In this document: piece by piece, positions 43,230-52,383 of the stretch
How the letters are laid out: every line of letters begins with the position of its first letter
Numbering within the stretch: the stretch's first letter is position 1
NCBI RefSeq assembly: GCF_037027445.1
Contig: NZ_JBANDL010000002.1
Coordinates: 2,790,001-2,854,000, forward strand
DNA: 64,000 bases
Direction: 5' to 3'
Source of the DNA: Lysobacter firmicutimachus
GTDB lineage: Bacteria > Pseudomonadota > Gammaproteobacteria > Xanthomonadales > Xanthomonadaceae
The notes under the pieces: model-generated
Seen by the model: the letters and a program-made list of their open reading frames with translations, nothing else
The model's database searches: none
What the model was told of the DNA's origin: nothing
Translations under genes and position numbers: made by a program

Positions 43230-43892
43230 TCAGTAGCTGCGGCTGAATACCTTGATCAGATCGGCGCGGTAGTCGCTGTGCGGATTGCCCGGGTCCATCG
43301 GCCGCTTCAGCGGAATGAAGCAGCGGCTGTAGACGTTGATGGTGCGGTCGTCGACCTCCAGGATGATCTCCGGCTCGCCGATGCTGGCGCCCTCGGCGAT
43401 GTCCTCGCGCGCGACCTCGTGCCGCACCAGCTGGTCGCGGAAGATCTCGGCGATGTCGATCCGGGCCTCGTGCTCGGTCTTGTCCTTGGAGCGCCAGCGC
43501 ACCTCGGCCGGACCGGGGAAATTACGGATGTCCAAGTGCCCGCCCTTCATCCGCTGGCGCAGATCGTCGCCATAGGACGCGGCGGACGGACTCAAGGTCT
43601 CGGGTTCGGAGCGCCCGTGCGGGAAGCCGTTGTAGACGATCTGGCAGCCCCAGGTGTCGAAGCAGTAGGCGCCGAAGCGATGGCGCTGGAAGCGCAGCGG
43701 CCATTCGGCCGAAGTGCCGGCGGCGGCCGAGGCGGCGGAGCTGGAAGCGGCGGACGTGGACATGGCGGTTTGACATCCTGTGGCGGCGAATAGGACCAGC
43801 GCAGCGGCCGCGGCCCGGGCGGCACGGCGCGTCTGCGCGGCGGTCCGGGGCGCGGCTGCGGTGCGGCGGCCGGTCGCGGGCAGACGATCCAT
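43230..43892 (-). CDS. Lipoprotein, candidate immunity protein
   Basis: This 220-residue lipoprotein has a long Arg-rich n-region and lipobox ATGC (Cys40). A Ser/Ala linker is followed by a compact domain with CFDTWGCQIVYNG (residues about 70-82) and a conserved-looking end, FIPLKRPMDPGNPHSDYRADLIKVF. GGAGGG precedes ATG 43892. A Cys pair in the domain suggests a periplasmic disulphide. It directly precedes the DUF2235 hydrolase. Immunity proteins for Tle1-type and for type IV antibacterial effectors are often periplasmic lipoproteins encoded beside the toxin, so that role is proposed. I do not recognise a named family, and an envelope function unrelated to immunity is possible. Confidence 0.72.
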   Translation of the reverse strand: MDRLPATGRRTAAAPRTAAQTRRAARAAAAALVLFAATGCQTAMSTSAASSSAASAAAGTSAEWPLRFQRHRFGAYCFDTWGCQIVYNGFPHGRSEPETLSPSAASYGDDLRQRMKGGHLDIRNFPGPAEVRWRSKDKTEHEARIDIAEIFRDQLVRHEVAREDIAEGASIGEPEIILEVDDRTINVYSRCFIPLKRPMDPGNPHSDYRADLIKVFSRSY

Positions 43893-44328
43893 CGGGGTCC
43901 CTCCTGGAAGCTGAACGTTATCACTCCCTGCCCGGCCCCGCCCACTGTACGGATCGAGCACAGGGCGTATCGACGTACCGCACCGCCGCCAGCCTGCGCG
44001 ACCGCAGCCGCGCGTTGCGCAGCAGCAAGATCCGGGCCGTGTCGAGAAAAAAACGGACGGCGTTCGCGCCCGATTCTGCGTTATGCGTAGCAAATTCCGA
44101 CATTCGCCGCGGCGGCCGCGCCAGACAGTGCGCGCCGGCGCGATTTCACCGTCGGGCGCTGTGCCACATACGGCGACGTGCGTTGGAACAGCCGTTTGAA
44201 ACCCGTACTCAAACATCCAATCGAGCCGACCTTCAAATCGCCCCTTCAAACGCTCCTTCAGTGCCGCCCAAAACGCGCGTCCGACCGCCCCGCCCACGGG
44301 CGCCGCCGCGTCCAGCCTCCGAGCGCCG
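43893..44328. other. Divergent lipoprotein / TetR intergenic region
   Basis: The 436 bases hold the promoter area of the minus-strand effector module (an AT-rich patch around 44040-44100 with AAAAAAA and CGTTATGCGTA) and, on the right, the operator-like repeats of the TetR gene at 44194-44262. No protein-like frame is seen. Confidence 0.5.
44194..44262 (+). promoter_or_regulatory. Inverted and direct TTCAAA/TTTGAA repeats upstream of tetR
   Basis: GTTTGA-N9-TCAAAC (44194-44214) is a perfect inverted repeat of a size suited to a TetR dimer. It is followed by TTCAAA at 44232 and 44245 and TTCAGT at 44257, direct repeats about one helical turn apart. They lie between about 70 and 135 bases before the TetR start, suggesting cooperative autoregulation. 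Confidence 0.5.
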
Positions 44329-45114
44329 ATGAACACACGACCGCTGCTGCCCGGCAATACCAAGGCCCGCCTGCTCGAGGCGGCCGAGGATTTGTTCATC
44401 GAACACGGCTACGAGGCCATGTCGATGCGCCAGATCACCGGCCGCGCCGTGACCAACCTGGCCGCGGTCAACTACCACTTCGGCAGCAAGGAGGCGCTGG
44501 TCCAGGAGTTGCTGCAGGAACGCTTCGACCGCCTCAACCAGGAGCGCCTGCGCCTGCTGGACGCTTGCGAACAACGCTACGGCGCCGAATCGATGGACGC
44601 GCACGCCGTGCTCAGCGCGCTGTTCGTGCCGGCGCTGCGCATGGGCCGCAACAGCGCCAACGGTCCGGCCTTCGTGCGCCTGCTCGGCCGCGTCTACAGC
44701 GACCCCTCGCCGTTCATCCGCGGCTACCTGCGCGAGCATTACCAGCCGATCTTCGGCCGCTACTTCGAAGCCTTCGCCCGCGCGCTGCCGTACCTGTCGC
44801 GCAACGAACTGGGCATGCGCCTGCACCTATGCCTGAAGGCGCTGGCCGGCGTACTGGCCGGCGAGAACATGGACGAGCTGATCGCCGCGCTGTGCATGGG
44901 CGAGGAAGTCAGCGACTCGTTGATGCTGGCGCGCTTGATCACCTTCATCTCGCCGACCCTGACCGAGCCGTTCGGCAACGCCGAACAGATCGGCAAGGTC
45001 GAGCGCGTGGTGCTGCTCGCCGACGCCGCGGCCCAGGCCGCCGATGCGCAGGCCGCGGCGCGCAAACCCTCGGGCATCCTGCCGCCGTGGGCGGTCGAGG
45101 TGGTGGAGGCGTGA
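44329..45114 (+). CDS. TetR/AcrR-family regulator
   Basis: This 261-residue regulator has an N-terminal TetR HTH (about 12-58; KARLLEAAEDLFIEHGYEAMSMRQITGRA..LAAVNYHFGSKEALV is the family pattern). Its large ligand domain resembles the PsrA-type C-terminal domain used by fatty-acid-responsive TetR proteins. It is followed by a small secreted protein and a TonB receptor in the same orientation, and it probably controls them and itself through the TTCAAA-type repeats upstream. The effector is unknown. An Ala-rich tail ends the protein. Confidence 0.9.
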   Translation: MNTRPLLPGNTKARLLEAAEDLFIEHGYEAMSMRQITGRAVTNLAAVNYHFGSKEALVQELLQERFDRLNQERLRLLDACEQRYGAESMDAHAVLSALFVPALRMGRNSANGPAFVRLLGRVYSDPSPFIRGYLREHYQPIFGRYFEAFARALPYLSRNELGMRLHLCLKALAGVLAGENMDELIAALCMGEEVSDSLMLARLITFISPTLTEPFGNAEQIGKVERVVLLADAAAQAADAQAAARKPSGILPPWAVEVVEA

Positions 45115-45197
45115 TCCCGCCGGGACGCGCTCCGCCTCCGCGGCGGTAAAGACCAGCGAATAGCGTCGGCCCAGGACCGGCGCCTGCGGATCACCGG

Positions 45198-45218
45198 GCG
45201 ATGCCACGCGGGCATCGC
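45198..45218 (+). terminator. Hairpin after tetR
   Basis: GCGATGCC (45198-45205) pairs with GGCATCGC (45211-45218) around ACGCG in the spacer between the TetR gene and the secreted protein. It has no T-run, so it is only a candidate. Confidence 0.4.
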
Positions 45219-45351
45219 GACGCTCCCGGCGGTCCGCCCCCAGCCTCCGCCGCATGCGTCGCGGCGCGGCCGTCCTGACCCGTCGCGGCACAGCGCTCGC
45301 GGCGACACGGTGCTTTGCACCTCCCCTTCCAGCCTGTTTGGAGACTAGCTC

Positions 45352-45825
45352 ATGCCCGCAATCCGAACTTTCGTGTTGGGCTCCCTGATCGGCGTCGCCG
45401 CGTTCGTCGCCACTACGGCGTCGGCGGCGTCGCTCACCCCGGTCAACAGCGGCTTCAGCGCCAGCGGCCCGACCAACCTCACCGGTCCCGGCGGCGTCGG
45501 CGGCCCCTGCACGTCGACCTTCTACGGCAGCATCGACGCTTTCGGCAACGGCACCATCAACGGCCCGGCCTCGACCTTCGTCGGCAGCTCGCTGATCTGC
45601 AGCGTCATCAAGGGCCAGAACACCTGGCAGTTGGTACCCACCTCGCCCACCACCGGTGAGTTGCGCAACGTACGCGTGGTCGCTCTGGGCCTGATCGCTT
45701 GCCAGGGCACGGTCCGCGGCACCCTGGTCGGCGGCGTGTTCACCTTCGACACCGTGCTGCCCGGCAATTGCCGGGTCAGCGGCACGCTGAGCACCTGGCC
45801 GACCGTCGGCATCGTCTGGCCGTAA
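45352..45825 (+). CDS. Small secreted protein of unknown function
   Basis: This 157-residue protein has a cleavable signal peptide (about 1-25, ending TTASA|A). The mature part is rich in Gly, Thr and Ser with probable beta-strands and four cysteines (GGPCTSTF, SSLICSVI, LIACQGT, GNCRVSG), likely two disulphides. GGAG lies at good spacing before ATG 45352. It sits between a TetR regulator and a TonB receptor. Similar small exported proteins occur beside receptors that take up hydrophobic compounds, but I do not recognise the family and cannot assign a role. Confidence 0.75.
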   Translation: MPAIRTFVLGSLIGVAAFVATTASAASLTPVNSGFSASGPTNLTGPGGVGGPCTSTFYGSIDAFGNGTINGPASTFVGSSLICSVIKGQNTWQLVPTSPTTGELRNVRVVALGLIACQGTVRGTLVGGVFTFDTVLPGNCRVSGTLSTWPTVGIVWP

Positions 45826-46016
45826 GCCTGCGCGGTTGCGCAAGGCTCCGGACCTTGCGCAGCCGCCCGCGGCCGCCGCAGCCGCTCCAGGGGAAGGCCC
45901 GCGGCCGCATCCGTCGTCCATCCGTCGTCCGTTCGCCGCACGCCTTGCGCGCAGGCCGGTCGCGTCCGGGCGCGCCGCGCGCAACGCCATTCGCCACATC
46001 CACGAGGGGATACCCG

Positions 46017-49000
46017 ATGCCGTCAACCCATCCACGCTTCCGTCCGATGCCACGGCGGCGCGCCCTGCTGCTGGCGCTGCTGTCCGGCCTGGCGATGCAG
46101 GCCGCCGCCCAGCAGGGCGCCGCGCCCGCGCCGGAGGCGGCGCCGCCCGGCCAAACCGCGAGCGCCGACGCCACCACCCTGGACGCGGTCATCGTCACCG
46201 CGCAGAAACGCGCCGAACGCATCCAGGACGTGCCGATCGCCTTGTCGGTGTTCAGCGCCCAATCGCTGGACGAGCTCAAGATCGAAGGCGGCGCCGAGCT
46301 GTTGCGGGCGACTCCGAACGTGACGTTCTCCAAGAGCAACTTCGCCAGCTACAACTTCTCCATCCGCGGCGTCGGCACCAAGGCCTTGTCGGTGACCACC
46401 GACCCCGGTGTGGCGGTGAGTTTCAACAGCACGCCGCTGATCCGCAATCGACTGTTCGAGCAGGAGTATTTCGACGTCGACCGGATCGAAGTGCTGCGCG
46501 GCCCGCAGGGCACCTTGTACGGCCGCAACGCCACCGGCGGCGTGGTCAACATGATTCCCAGCCTGCCCAGCCTCGACGGTCTCGAGGCCAATCTCAAGGG
46601 CGAGATCGGCAACTACGACAGCCGCCGCGTCGCCGGCATGGTCAACCTGCCGGCCGGCGATACGCTGGCGTTCCGCCTGGCCGGCGCCTGGACCCGTCGC
46701 GACGGCTACGACTACAACACCGTCACCCGTCGCGACGTCAACGACCGCGACCTGTGGTCGGCGCGCGGCTCGGCGCTGTGGACGCCGAACGAGCGCGTAC
46801 GCGCCAGCCTGGTCTGGGAGCATTTCGAAGAGGACGACCGGCGCTCGCGCACCGGCAAGCAGCTGTGCCATCGCGACCCCGGCCCGGAACGGGTCGGCGC
46901 GACCGCGACCGATGCGCCGTTCTATCGCGAATACCTCAGCCAGGCCTGCCTGCCCGGCTCGCTCTACGACGAGGGCGCTTTCGGCACGCCCAACGGCGCC
47001 AGCCTGCCGCAGATGCTGGTCGCGCCGGGTTTCGTCAAGCTCGGCTGGCTGCCGGACTTCAGCGACTTCGTCTACGCCTTGCGCGGCGGCGTGACCGCGC
47101 CGATCGACCCGTTCGGCGACGTCCGCCAGTCGCGCGACCTGCGCGAGATCGCGACCACCTACGACCCGCGCTTCAAGGCCGAGAACGACGTGGTGCAGCT
47201 CAATTTCGACTTCGACCTCGGCAACGGCCTGAGCCTGGTCTCGCAAAGCGCGTACTCCAAGGACGACTATTACTCGACCCAGGACTACGGCCGCTTCGCC
47301 TCGGTGCCGATCTTCAGCGACTCCGGCGACGCGGTCGACGACGAGGGCAATCCCGCGTTCGCGCTGACGCCGGGCGGGGTCTATACCGACCCGCAACTCG
47401 GCCCCTCGAGCGGCTACCTGGCGGTCGATCTCAGCCGTGCGCGCAGCAAGCAGTGGTCGCAGGAACTGCGCCTGCAGTCGGATTTCGACGGTCGCTTCAA
47501 CTTCAACGTCGGCGCCAACTACCTGGATTTCGAGATCGACGAGGACTACTACGTCTTCAACAACATCTTCTCCCTGCTCGCCCAGGGCTTCTACAACCAG
47601 GACGCGCTGCGCGGCATCGCCGGCTATCCGCCGATGGGCTGCCCGCAGAACCTCGACCCGAGCCTGCCGTTCTACCTGCAGTGCGTGTACATCGACCCCA
47701 ACCCGATCGACCGCATCGACGGCCAGGGCCACAACTACTTCCGCAGCCGCAACATCGCGCGCACCCGTTCCTGGGCGGTGTTCGGCGAGGGCTATTGGCA
47801 GCTGTCGGACACGGTCAAGCTGACCGCCGGCCTGCGCTACACTGACGACACCAAGATCACCACGCCGGTGCCGAGCCAACTGCTGCTGGCGCCGGGGCTG
47901 CGCGGCGGCGGCCTGGTCAACAGCGGCTACCCGGCCCTGTCCGATGTGCGCCAGAGCTGGGGCAAGTTCACCGGCCGGCTGGTGCTGGACTGGAAGCCGG
48001 ACCTGGCTTTCACCGACGACACCCTGGTCTATGCCTCGCTGGCGCGCGGCTACAAGGCCGGCGGGACGAATTCGCCGGGCATCGGCGCCGATCCGGAATT
48101 CCTCGGCTTCATTGCCCGCGACACGACCTTCGCGCCGGAGTACGTGAACGCCTTCGAGATCGGCACCAAGAACAGCTTCGCCGGCGGCAAACTGCAGTTC
48201 AACGCGTCGGCGTTCTATTACGACTACCGCGACTATCAGGTCTCGCAGATCGTCGACCGCAGCGCCTTCAACGAGAATTTCGACGCGACGTCCTACGGCC
48301 TGGAGCTGGAGCTGGCCTGGAAGCCGACCGAACGGCTGCGCCTGGACGCCAACCTGGGCTGGCTCAAGACCCGCATCGCCGACGGCGAACGCTCGATCGA
48401 CGTGATGGACCGTACCCAGGGCAAACCGGACTGGGTGGTGGTGCGGCCTTGGCTGCAGCAGGCGTCCAACTGCGTCGCGCCCAAGGACTATGTCGAGCGC
48501 ATCCTGGCCGTGGCCGGCGATTACAACATTGCCCCGACCATCCTCAACAACTTCTGCAGCCCCCGGTTCTTCCTCGGCGGCGATCTGCTGCCGGGCGGGT
48601 TCTACGAGTCCTTGCTGGGTTTCAGCTACGACCCGCGCACCGACGGCCCCAACGGCGGCCAGGGCTTCTACGCCGATCTCGGCGGCAACGAGCTGCCGAA
48701 CGCGCCGCGGCTGACCTTCAACCTCGGCGCGCAGTACACCTTCCTGCTCGGCGAGCACTGGGACCTCACCCTGCGCGGCGACTACTACCGCCAGAGCAAG
48801 AGCTATGCCCGGGTCTACAACACGGTCAACGACCGCCTGCGCTCGTGGAGCAACGCCAATTTCTCGTTGACCCTGAACCGGCCGCAGTCGGACCTGAGCG
48901 TGCAGTTGTACGTCAAGAACGCCTTCGACAAGACCCCGATCACCGACGCCTTCGTCAACAGCGACGACAGCGGCCTGACCACCAACGTGTTCACCCTGGA

Positions 49001-49043
49001 CCCGCGCATCGTCGGACTGAGCCTGCGCAAGGGGTTCTACTGA
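46017..49043 (+). CDS. TonB-dependent receptor
   Basis: This 1008-residue outer-membrane receptor has a signal peptide (1-36; RRRALLLALLSGLAMQAAAQ), a TonB-box-like TTLDAVIVTAQKR, a plug domain (about 60-190, with VLRGPQGTLYGRNATGGVVNMI, typical of the FecA/CirA class), and a long beta-barrel. It ends LRKGFY, with an aromatic last residue as needed for outer-membrane insertion. ATG 46017 with GAGGGG upstream fits a standard signal peptide; a longer open frame to 45699 is not used. It lies downstream of tetR and a small secreted protein and is probably regulated with them. Plug and barrel resemble receptors used for hydrophobic or complex organic substrates, but the ligand is unknown. Confidence 0.92.
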   Translation: MPSTHPRFRPMPRRRALLLALLSGLAMQAAAQQGAAPAPEAAPPGQTASADATTLDAVIVTAQKRAERIQDVPIALSVFSAQSLDELKIEGGAELLRATPNVTFSKSNFASYNFSIRGVGTKALSVTTDPGVAVSFNSTPLIRNRLFEQEYFDVDRIEVLRGPQGTLYGRNATGGVVNMIPSLPSLDGLEANLKGEIGNYDSRRVAGMVNLPAGDTLAFRLAGAWTRRDGYDYNTVTRRDVNDRDLWSARGSALWTPNERVRASLVWEHFEEDDRRSRTGKQLCHRDPGPERVGATATDAPFYREYLSQACLPGSLYDEGAFGTPNGASLPQMLVAPGFVKLGWLPDFSDFVYALRGGVTAPIDPFGDVRQSRDLREIATTYDPRFKAENDVVQLNFDFDLGNGLSLVSQSAYSKDDYYSTQDYGRFASVPIFSDSGDAVDDEGNPAFALTPGGVYTDPQLGPSSGYLAVDLSRARSKQWSQELRLQSDFDGRFNFNVGANYLDFEIDEDYYVFNNIFSLLAQGFYNQDALRGIAGYPPMGCPQNLDPSLPFYLQCVYIDPNPIDRIDGQGHNYFRSRNIARTRSWAVFGEGYWQLSDTVKLTAGLRYTDDTKITTPVPSQLLLAPGLRGGGLVNSGYPALSDVRQSWGKFTGRLVLDWKPDLAFTDDTLVYASLARGYKAGGTNSPGIGADPEFLGFIARDTTFAPEYVNAFEIGTKNSFAGGKLQFNASAFYYDYRDYQVSQIVDRSAFNENFDATSYGLELELAWKPTERLRLDANLGWLKTRIADGERSIDVMDRTQGKPDWVVVRPWLQQASNCVAPKDYVERILAVAGDYNIAPTILNNFCSPRFFLGGDLLPGGFYESLLGFSYDPRTDGPNGGQGFYADLGGNELPNAPRLTFNLGAQYTFLLGEHWDLTLRGDYYRQSKSYARVYNTVNDRLRSWSNANFSLTLNRPQSDLSVQLYVKNAFDKTPITDAFVNSDDSGLTTNVFTLDPRIVGLSLRKGFY

Positions 49044-49157
49044 GCGTCGGTTCCGACGCGAATCGAGTCAGTTTCGCGGCCTGCGTCGTGCCCGTCTCCC
49101 CTCTCCTGCGGGCACGGCGCGGGCCGCCTTCCGGGCGTCCGGCCGCCGCAGGGGGAC

Positions 49158-49337
49158 GGGAGCGGCGCGAGCCGCGACCGCGCAGCGAACGGAGCGCGGC
49201 GGCATGCAAACCCACGATCGCGGCTTATGACCGGAGCCGATTCCTGCGGCAGGCCGCTCCTGCAAGAGCGAGGCGCAACGCGGGCCCGGGATGCAGCGGC
49301 GGCCTAAGGCATTTCGCGGTCGCGGCTCGCGCCGCCC
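49158..49337. repeat. REP cluster
   Basis: A copy with GGGAGCGGCGCGAGCCGC runs to 49180, a core fragment GGCCGCTCCTGC starts at 49252, and an inverted copy CGGTCGCGGCTCGCGCC lies at 49318-49337. The outer two form an imperfect BIME pair of the same family as 16991-17143. Confidence 0.65.
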
Positions 49338-49370
49338 CCAATCCCCAATCCCCAATCCCCAATCCCCACT
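49336..49370. repeat. Heptamer array CCCCAAT x4-5
   Basis: Four exact CCCCAAT units and one CCCCACT variant end two bases before the stop codon of the ABC ATPase. On the minus strand the unit is ATTGGGG, the same as the 11-copy array at 15472. Confidence 0.9.
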
Positions 49371-49372
49371 CC

Positions 49373-50476
49373 CTACCCCCGCCCCAAAGCCAACTCGCTG
49401 ACCGGGTCGAAGAAGTGCATGCGCTCGGCCTCGTAGGCAAGATGCAATTCGTCGCCGACCTTGGGCAGATCGTAGGGCGGCAGGCGCACGACGATCTCGT
49501 CGCGCCCGCAGCGCAGGTTGAGGAAGGCTTCGTTGCCGACCGGTTCGACCACTTCGACCCGGGTCGCCAGGGTGGCGGCGCCGGGCGCGGCCGGGCGCAG
49601 GTGCTCGGGGCGCAGGCCGACGATCAGTTCGCGGCCGACATAGCCGCGCAGGGTATCGGCCAAGGCACCGGACGCAGGCAAGGGCAGCTCGATGCCCTCG
49701 GCGACCCTCGACACCAAGCCGTCGCCGCGCTCGTCGACGCGACCGGACAAGGTGTTCATCTTCGGGCTGCCGAGGAAGGTGGCCACGAACAGATTCACCG
49801 GCCGCTCGTACAGCGCCATCGGCGTGTCGATCTGCTGGATGTGGCCCTGCTTCATCACCACGATGCGATGGCCCAGGGTCATGGCCTCGATCTGATCGTG
49901 AGTGACGTAGATCATGGTCGTGCCGAGCTGGCGATGCAGGCGCGCGATCTCCACCCGCATGCCCATGCGCAGCTTGGCATCCAGATTGGACAGCGGCTCG
50001 TCGAGCAGGAACACCTGCGGTTGCCGCACCAGCGCCCGGCCCAGAGCGACGCGCTGGCGCTGGCCGCCCGACAGGGCCGCGGGCTTGCGTTGCAGCAGCG
50101 GCTCCAGTTCCAGCATCGCCGCCGCCGCGCCGACCCGCTCGGCGATCTCGGCCTTGCCCGCGCCGCGCAGCTTGAGGCCGAAGCCGAGGTTCTCGGCCAC
50201 GCTCATGTGCGGGTACAGCGCATAGCTCTGGAACACCATGGCGATGTCGCGGTCCTTCGGCGCCACCTCGTTGACCCGACGCTCGCCGATGCGCAGTTCG
50301 CCTTCGCTGATCGTCTCCAGGCCGGCGACCATGCGCAGCAGGGTCGACTTGCCGCAGCCGGACGGCCCGACCAGCACCAGCAGTTCGCCGTCTTCGATCT
50401 GGAAGCTGGCATCGGCCACGCCGACATAACCGTTCGGATAAACCTTGCGCAGACGATCCAGGGTGACCTTGGCCAT
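49373..50476 (-). CDS. ugpC: ABC sugar transporter ATP-binding protein (UgpC/MsmX type)
   Basis: This 367-residue ATPase of the CUT1 sugar importer family powers uptake of oligosaccharides or glycerol phosphate. Walker A is GPSGCGKS (37-44), the signature LSGGQRQRVALGRAL is near 134, Walker B VFLLDEPLSNLD near 155, and the H-loop YVTHDQIEAMT near 190. A C-terminal TOBE regulatory domain spans about 240-367. GGGAGAG precedes the ATG. No permeases adjoin it. The nearest set (57881-59592) lies 7 kb away and lacks its own ATPase, so this subunit probably serves that importer, and perhaps others, as MsmX does in Bacillus. A LacI-type operator lies in its promoter region. Confidence 0.92.
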   Translation of the reverse strand: MAKVTLDRLRKVYPNGYVGVADASFQIEDGELLVLVGPSGCGKSTLLRMVAGLETISEGELRIGERRVNEVAPKDRDIAMVFQSYALYPHMSVAENLGFGLKLRGAGKAEIAERVGAAAAMLELEPLLQRKPAALSGGQRQRVALGRALVRQPQVFLLDEPLSNLDAKLRMGMRVEIARLHRQLGTTMIYVTHDQIEAMTLGHRIVVMKQGHIQQIDTPMALYERPVNLFVATFLGSPKMNTLSGRVDERGDGLVSRVAEGIELPLPASGALADTLRGYVGRELIVGLRPEHLRPAAPGAATLATRVEVVEPVGNEAFLNLRCGRDEIVVRLPPYDLPKVGDELHLAYEAERMHFFDPVSELALGRG

Positions 50477-50961
50477 GAACTCTCCCGACGAAGACGAACG
50501 CGGCGGTGCAATCGGCGCCGCCCTGGGCTATTCTGCCATGTAACCGTTTTCATGCACGCCCCGACGGCGTGCCGCGATCCTGGGAGCGCTCCATGTCCGC
50601 CCCTCGCCGCCGCCGCGCCCACCGTACCCGCACGCAGGGTCGCGCGTGAACCCGCTCGCCGCTTCATGCCGTCGCCGATGCTCGTGGCCCCTCCGCATGG
50701 CCCGAGCCCGCCACGCCATGGCGCTGCCCGCCTCCCACGCCGCGATCGTCGGCGACGATGCGGAACGCCGCCGAGATGTGCCGACAAGAATGCGCCGTCG
50801 CCGCGCCCGGCGCGCGACGCGCGGCAGCGATCGGCCACTATGTCGCGCGACGCCCCGGCGGCGATATGCTTGACCCCGTCCCGGCGCCCGCGCCTGCGGC
50901 ACCTCGCAAGGCGCACCGCGATCCTTCGAGTTCCCCCTTCCCCCTTTGGTCCGCGCGTTCC
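50477..50961. other. Divergent ATPase / zwf intergenic region
   Basis: About 485 bases separate the ATPase start from zwf. Apart from the operator at 50539 there is no conserved frame or obvious hairpin. The zwf promoter must lie here, but no clear -10/-35 pair stands out. Confidence 0.5.
50539..50552 (-). promoter_or_regulatory. LacI/GalR-type operator candidate
   Basis: TGAAAACGGTTACA on the minus strand has the CG-centred, TG..AA arms of LacI-family sites and lies about 63 bases upstream of the ABC ATPase start. It differs from the operator at 33712, so another regulator is expected. Confidence 0.5.
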
Positions 50962-52383
50962 ATGCACGACACCCTGCTGTTGTTCGGCGCCACCGGCGAT
51001 CTCTCCCAGCGTTATCTGTTTCCGTCCCTGATCCATCTGTGGCGCGACCGGCTGCTGCCGACGACGTTCCGCATCGTCGCGGTCGGCCGCCAGGAACTGA
51101 GCGACGACGAATTCCGCGCCTGGCTGCGCGACCGCATGGCGGCCGAGGTCGCCGACGACGCCGGCGTGGTCGAGGACCTGCTGGCGCGGATCGCCTACGT
51201 CTCGGTCGACCTGCGCGACGAAGCGGCGATCGCGCAGGCGCTGTCGGCCTACGCCGACCGCCCCAGCGTCAGCTATTTGGCCACGCCGCCGGACCTGTTC
51301 GTGCCTTGCGCACAGGGGCTGAAGGCCGCCGGCCTGCTCGACGGCGAATCGCGGCTGGTGCTGGAAAAGCCGATCGGCCGCGACCTGGCCTCGGCGCGCG
51401 CGATCAACGCCGCGCTCAAGGCATGCCTGGACGAGTCGCGGATCTTCCGCATCGACCACTACCTGGGCAAGGCGGCGGTGCAGAATCTGCTCGCCCTGCG
51501 CTTCGGCAACACCTTGCTGGAGGCGGTGTGGCAGCACCGCTGGATCGAGTCGGTCGACATCCTGGTCGGCGAGACCGCCGGCGTCGACGGCCGCGAGGGC
51601 TACTACGCCCATTACGGTGCGCTGCGCGACATGGTCCAGAACCACATGCTGCAGTTGCTGGCGCTGATCGCGATGGAACCGCCCTCGGCGCTGGACGCCG
51701 ACAGCATCCGCGACGAGAAGCGCAAGGTGCTGCGCGCGCTGCGGCCGATGAGCGAAGCCGACGTGGCCCAGCACACCGTGCGCGGCCGCTACGGCGCCGG
51801 CGTGGTCGAAGGCCGCGCGGTCAAGGGCTTCGTCCATGACGAACCGGTGGAGACCTTCGTCGCAGTGCAGACCTGGATCGACAACTGGCGCTGGGCCGGG
51901 GTGCCGTTCCGGCTGGTCACCGGCAAGCGCCTGGCCGAGCGCGCGACCGAGGTGGTGGTGTCGTTCCGCCCGGTCGCGCACTGGCTGTTCGACCGCCCCA
52001 AGCGCGGCCGCGAGCGCCCCAACCACCTGCGCATGCGCCTGCAGCCGGACGAGACCATCGAGTTGGGCCTGATGGGCAGCCTGGCCGCGCCGGAATGGGG
52101 CGCGCTGGAACTGCGGCCGATGTCGCTGGACCTGTCGATGTCGACCTCGCCGCAGCGGCGCATCGCCTACGAACGCCTGCTGGTGGACGCGCTGCGCGGC
52201 AACCAGACCCTGTTCGTGCGCGACGACGAAATCGAAGCGGCCTGGCAGTGGATCGACAGCATCGAACAGGCCTGGAGCCGCAACCGCCAGCCGGTGCTGG
52301 AGTACCCCGCCGGGTCCTGGGGCCCGGCCGAAGCCGAGGCCTTCCTGCCCCCGGTCAACGGTCAGCGCGGAGGTCGCGCATGA
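50962..52383 (+). CDS. zwf: Glucose-6-phosphate 1-dehydrogenase
   Basis: Zwf (473 residues) oxidises glucose-6-phosphate to 6-phosphogluconolactone with reduction of NADP or NAD, feeding the pentose phosphate and Entner-Doudoroff routes. The nucleotide loop GATGDLSQR (9-17) and the active-site signature RIDHYLGK (163-170, with the catalytic His) are intact. ATG 50962 gives a standard N-terminus; upstream frame extension has no support, though no strong ribosome site is visible. Its stop overlaps the glk start by four bases (ATGA). With glk and pgl downstream, it forms a glucose catabolism operon that would take the glucose made by the nearby glycosidases and phosphorylase. Confidence 0.95.
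   Translation: MHDTLLLFGATGDLSQRYLFPSLIHLWRDRLLPTTFRIVAVGRQELSDDEFRAWLRDRMAAEVADDAGVVEDLLARIAYVSVDLRDEAAIAQALSAYADRPSVSYLATPPDLFVPCAQGLKAAGLLDGESRLVLEKPIGRDLASARAINAALKACLDESRIFRIDHYLGKAAVQNLLALRFGNTLLEAVWQHRWIESVDILVGETAGVDGREGYYAHYGALRDMVQNHMLQLLALIAMEPPSALDADSIRDEKRKVLRALRPMSEADVAQHTVRGRYGAGVVEGRAVKGFVHDEPVETFVAVQTWIDNWRWAGVPFRLVTGKRLAERATEVVVSFRPVAHWLFDRPKRGRERPNHLRMRLQPDETIELGLMGSLAAPEWGALELRPMSLDLSMSTSPQRRIAYERLLVDALRGNQTLFVRDDEIEAAWQWIDSIEQAWSRNRQPVLEYPAGSWGPAEAEAFLPPVNGQRGGRA

Larger units (their letters stand above)
49044..49372. other. Convergent intergenic region with REP and heptamer repeats
   Basis: The region between two convergent genes holds a GCGTCGG-TT-CCGACGC hairpin (49044-49059), REP fragments at 49158-49180, 49252-49268 and 49318-49337, and the heptamer array at 49336-49370. 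No gene is seen. Confidence 0.6.

Noticed and set aside
43893..44328. Extended start of the lipoprotein gene at 44399
   Set aside because: The upstream frame overlaps the TetR operator repeats and encodes no signal peptide. ATG 43892 with GGAGGG and lipobox at Cys40 is much better.
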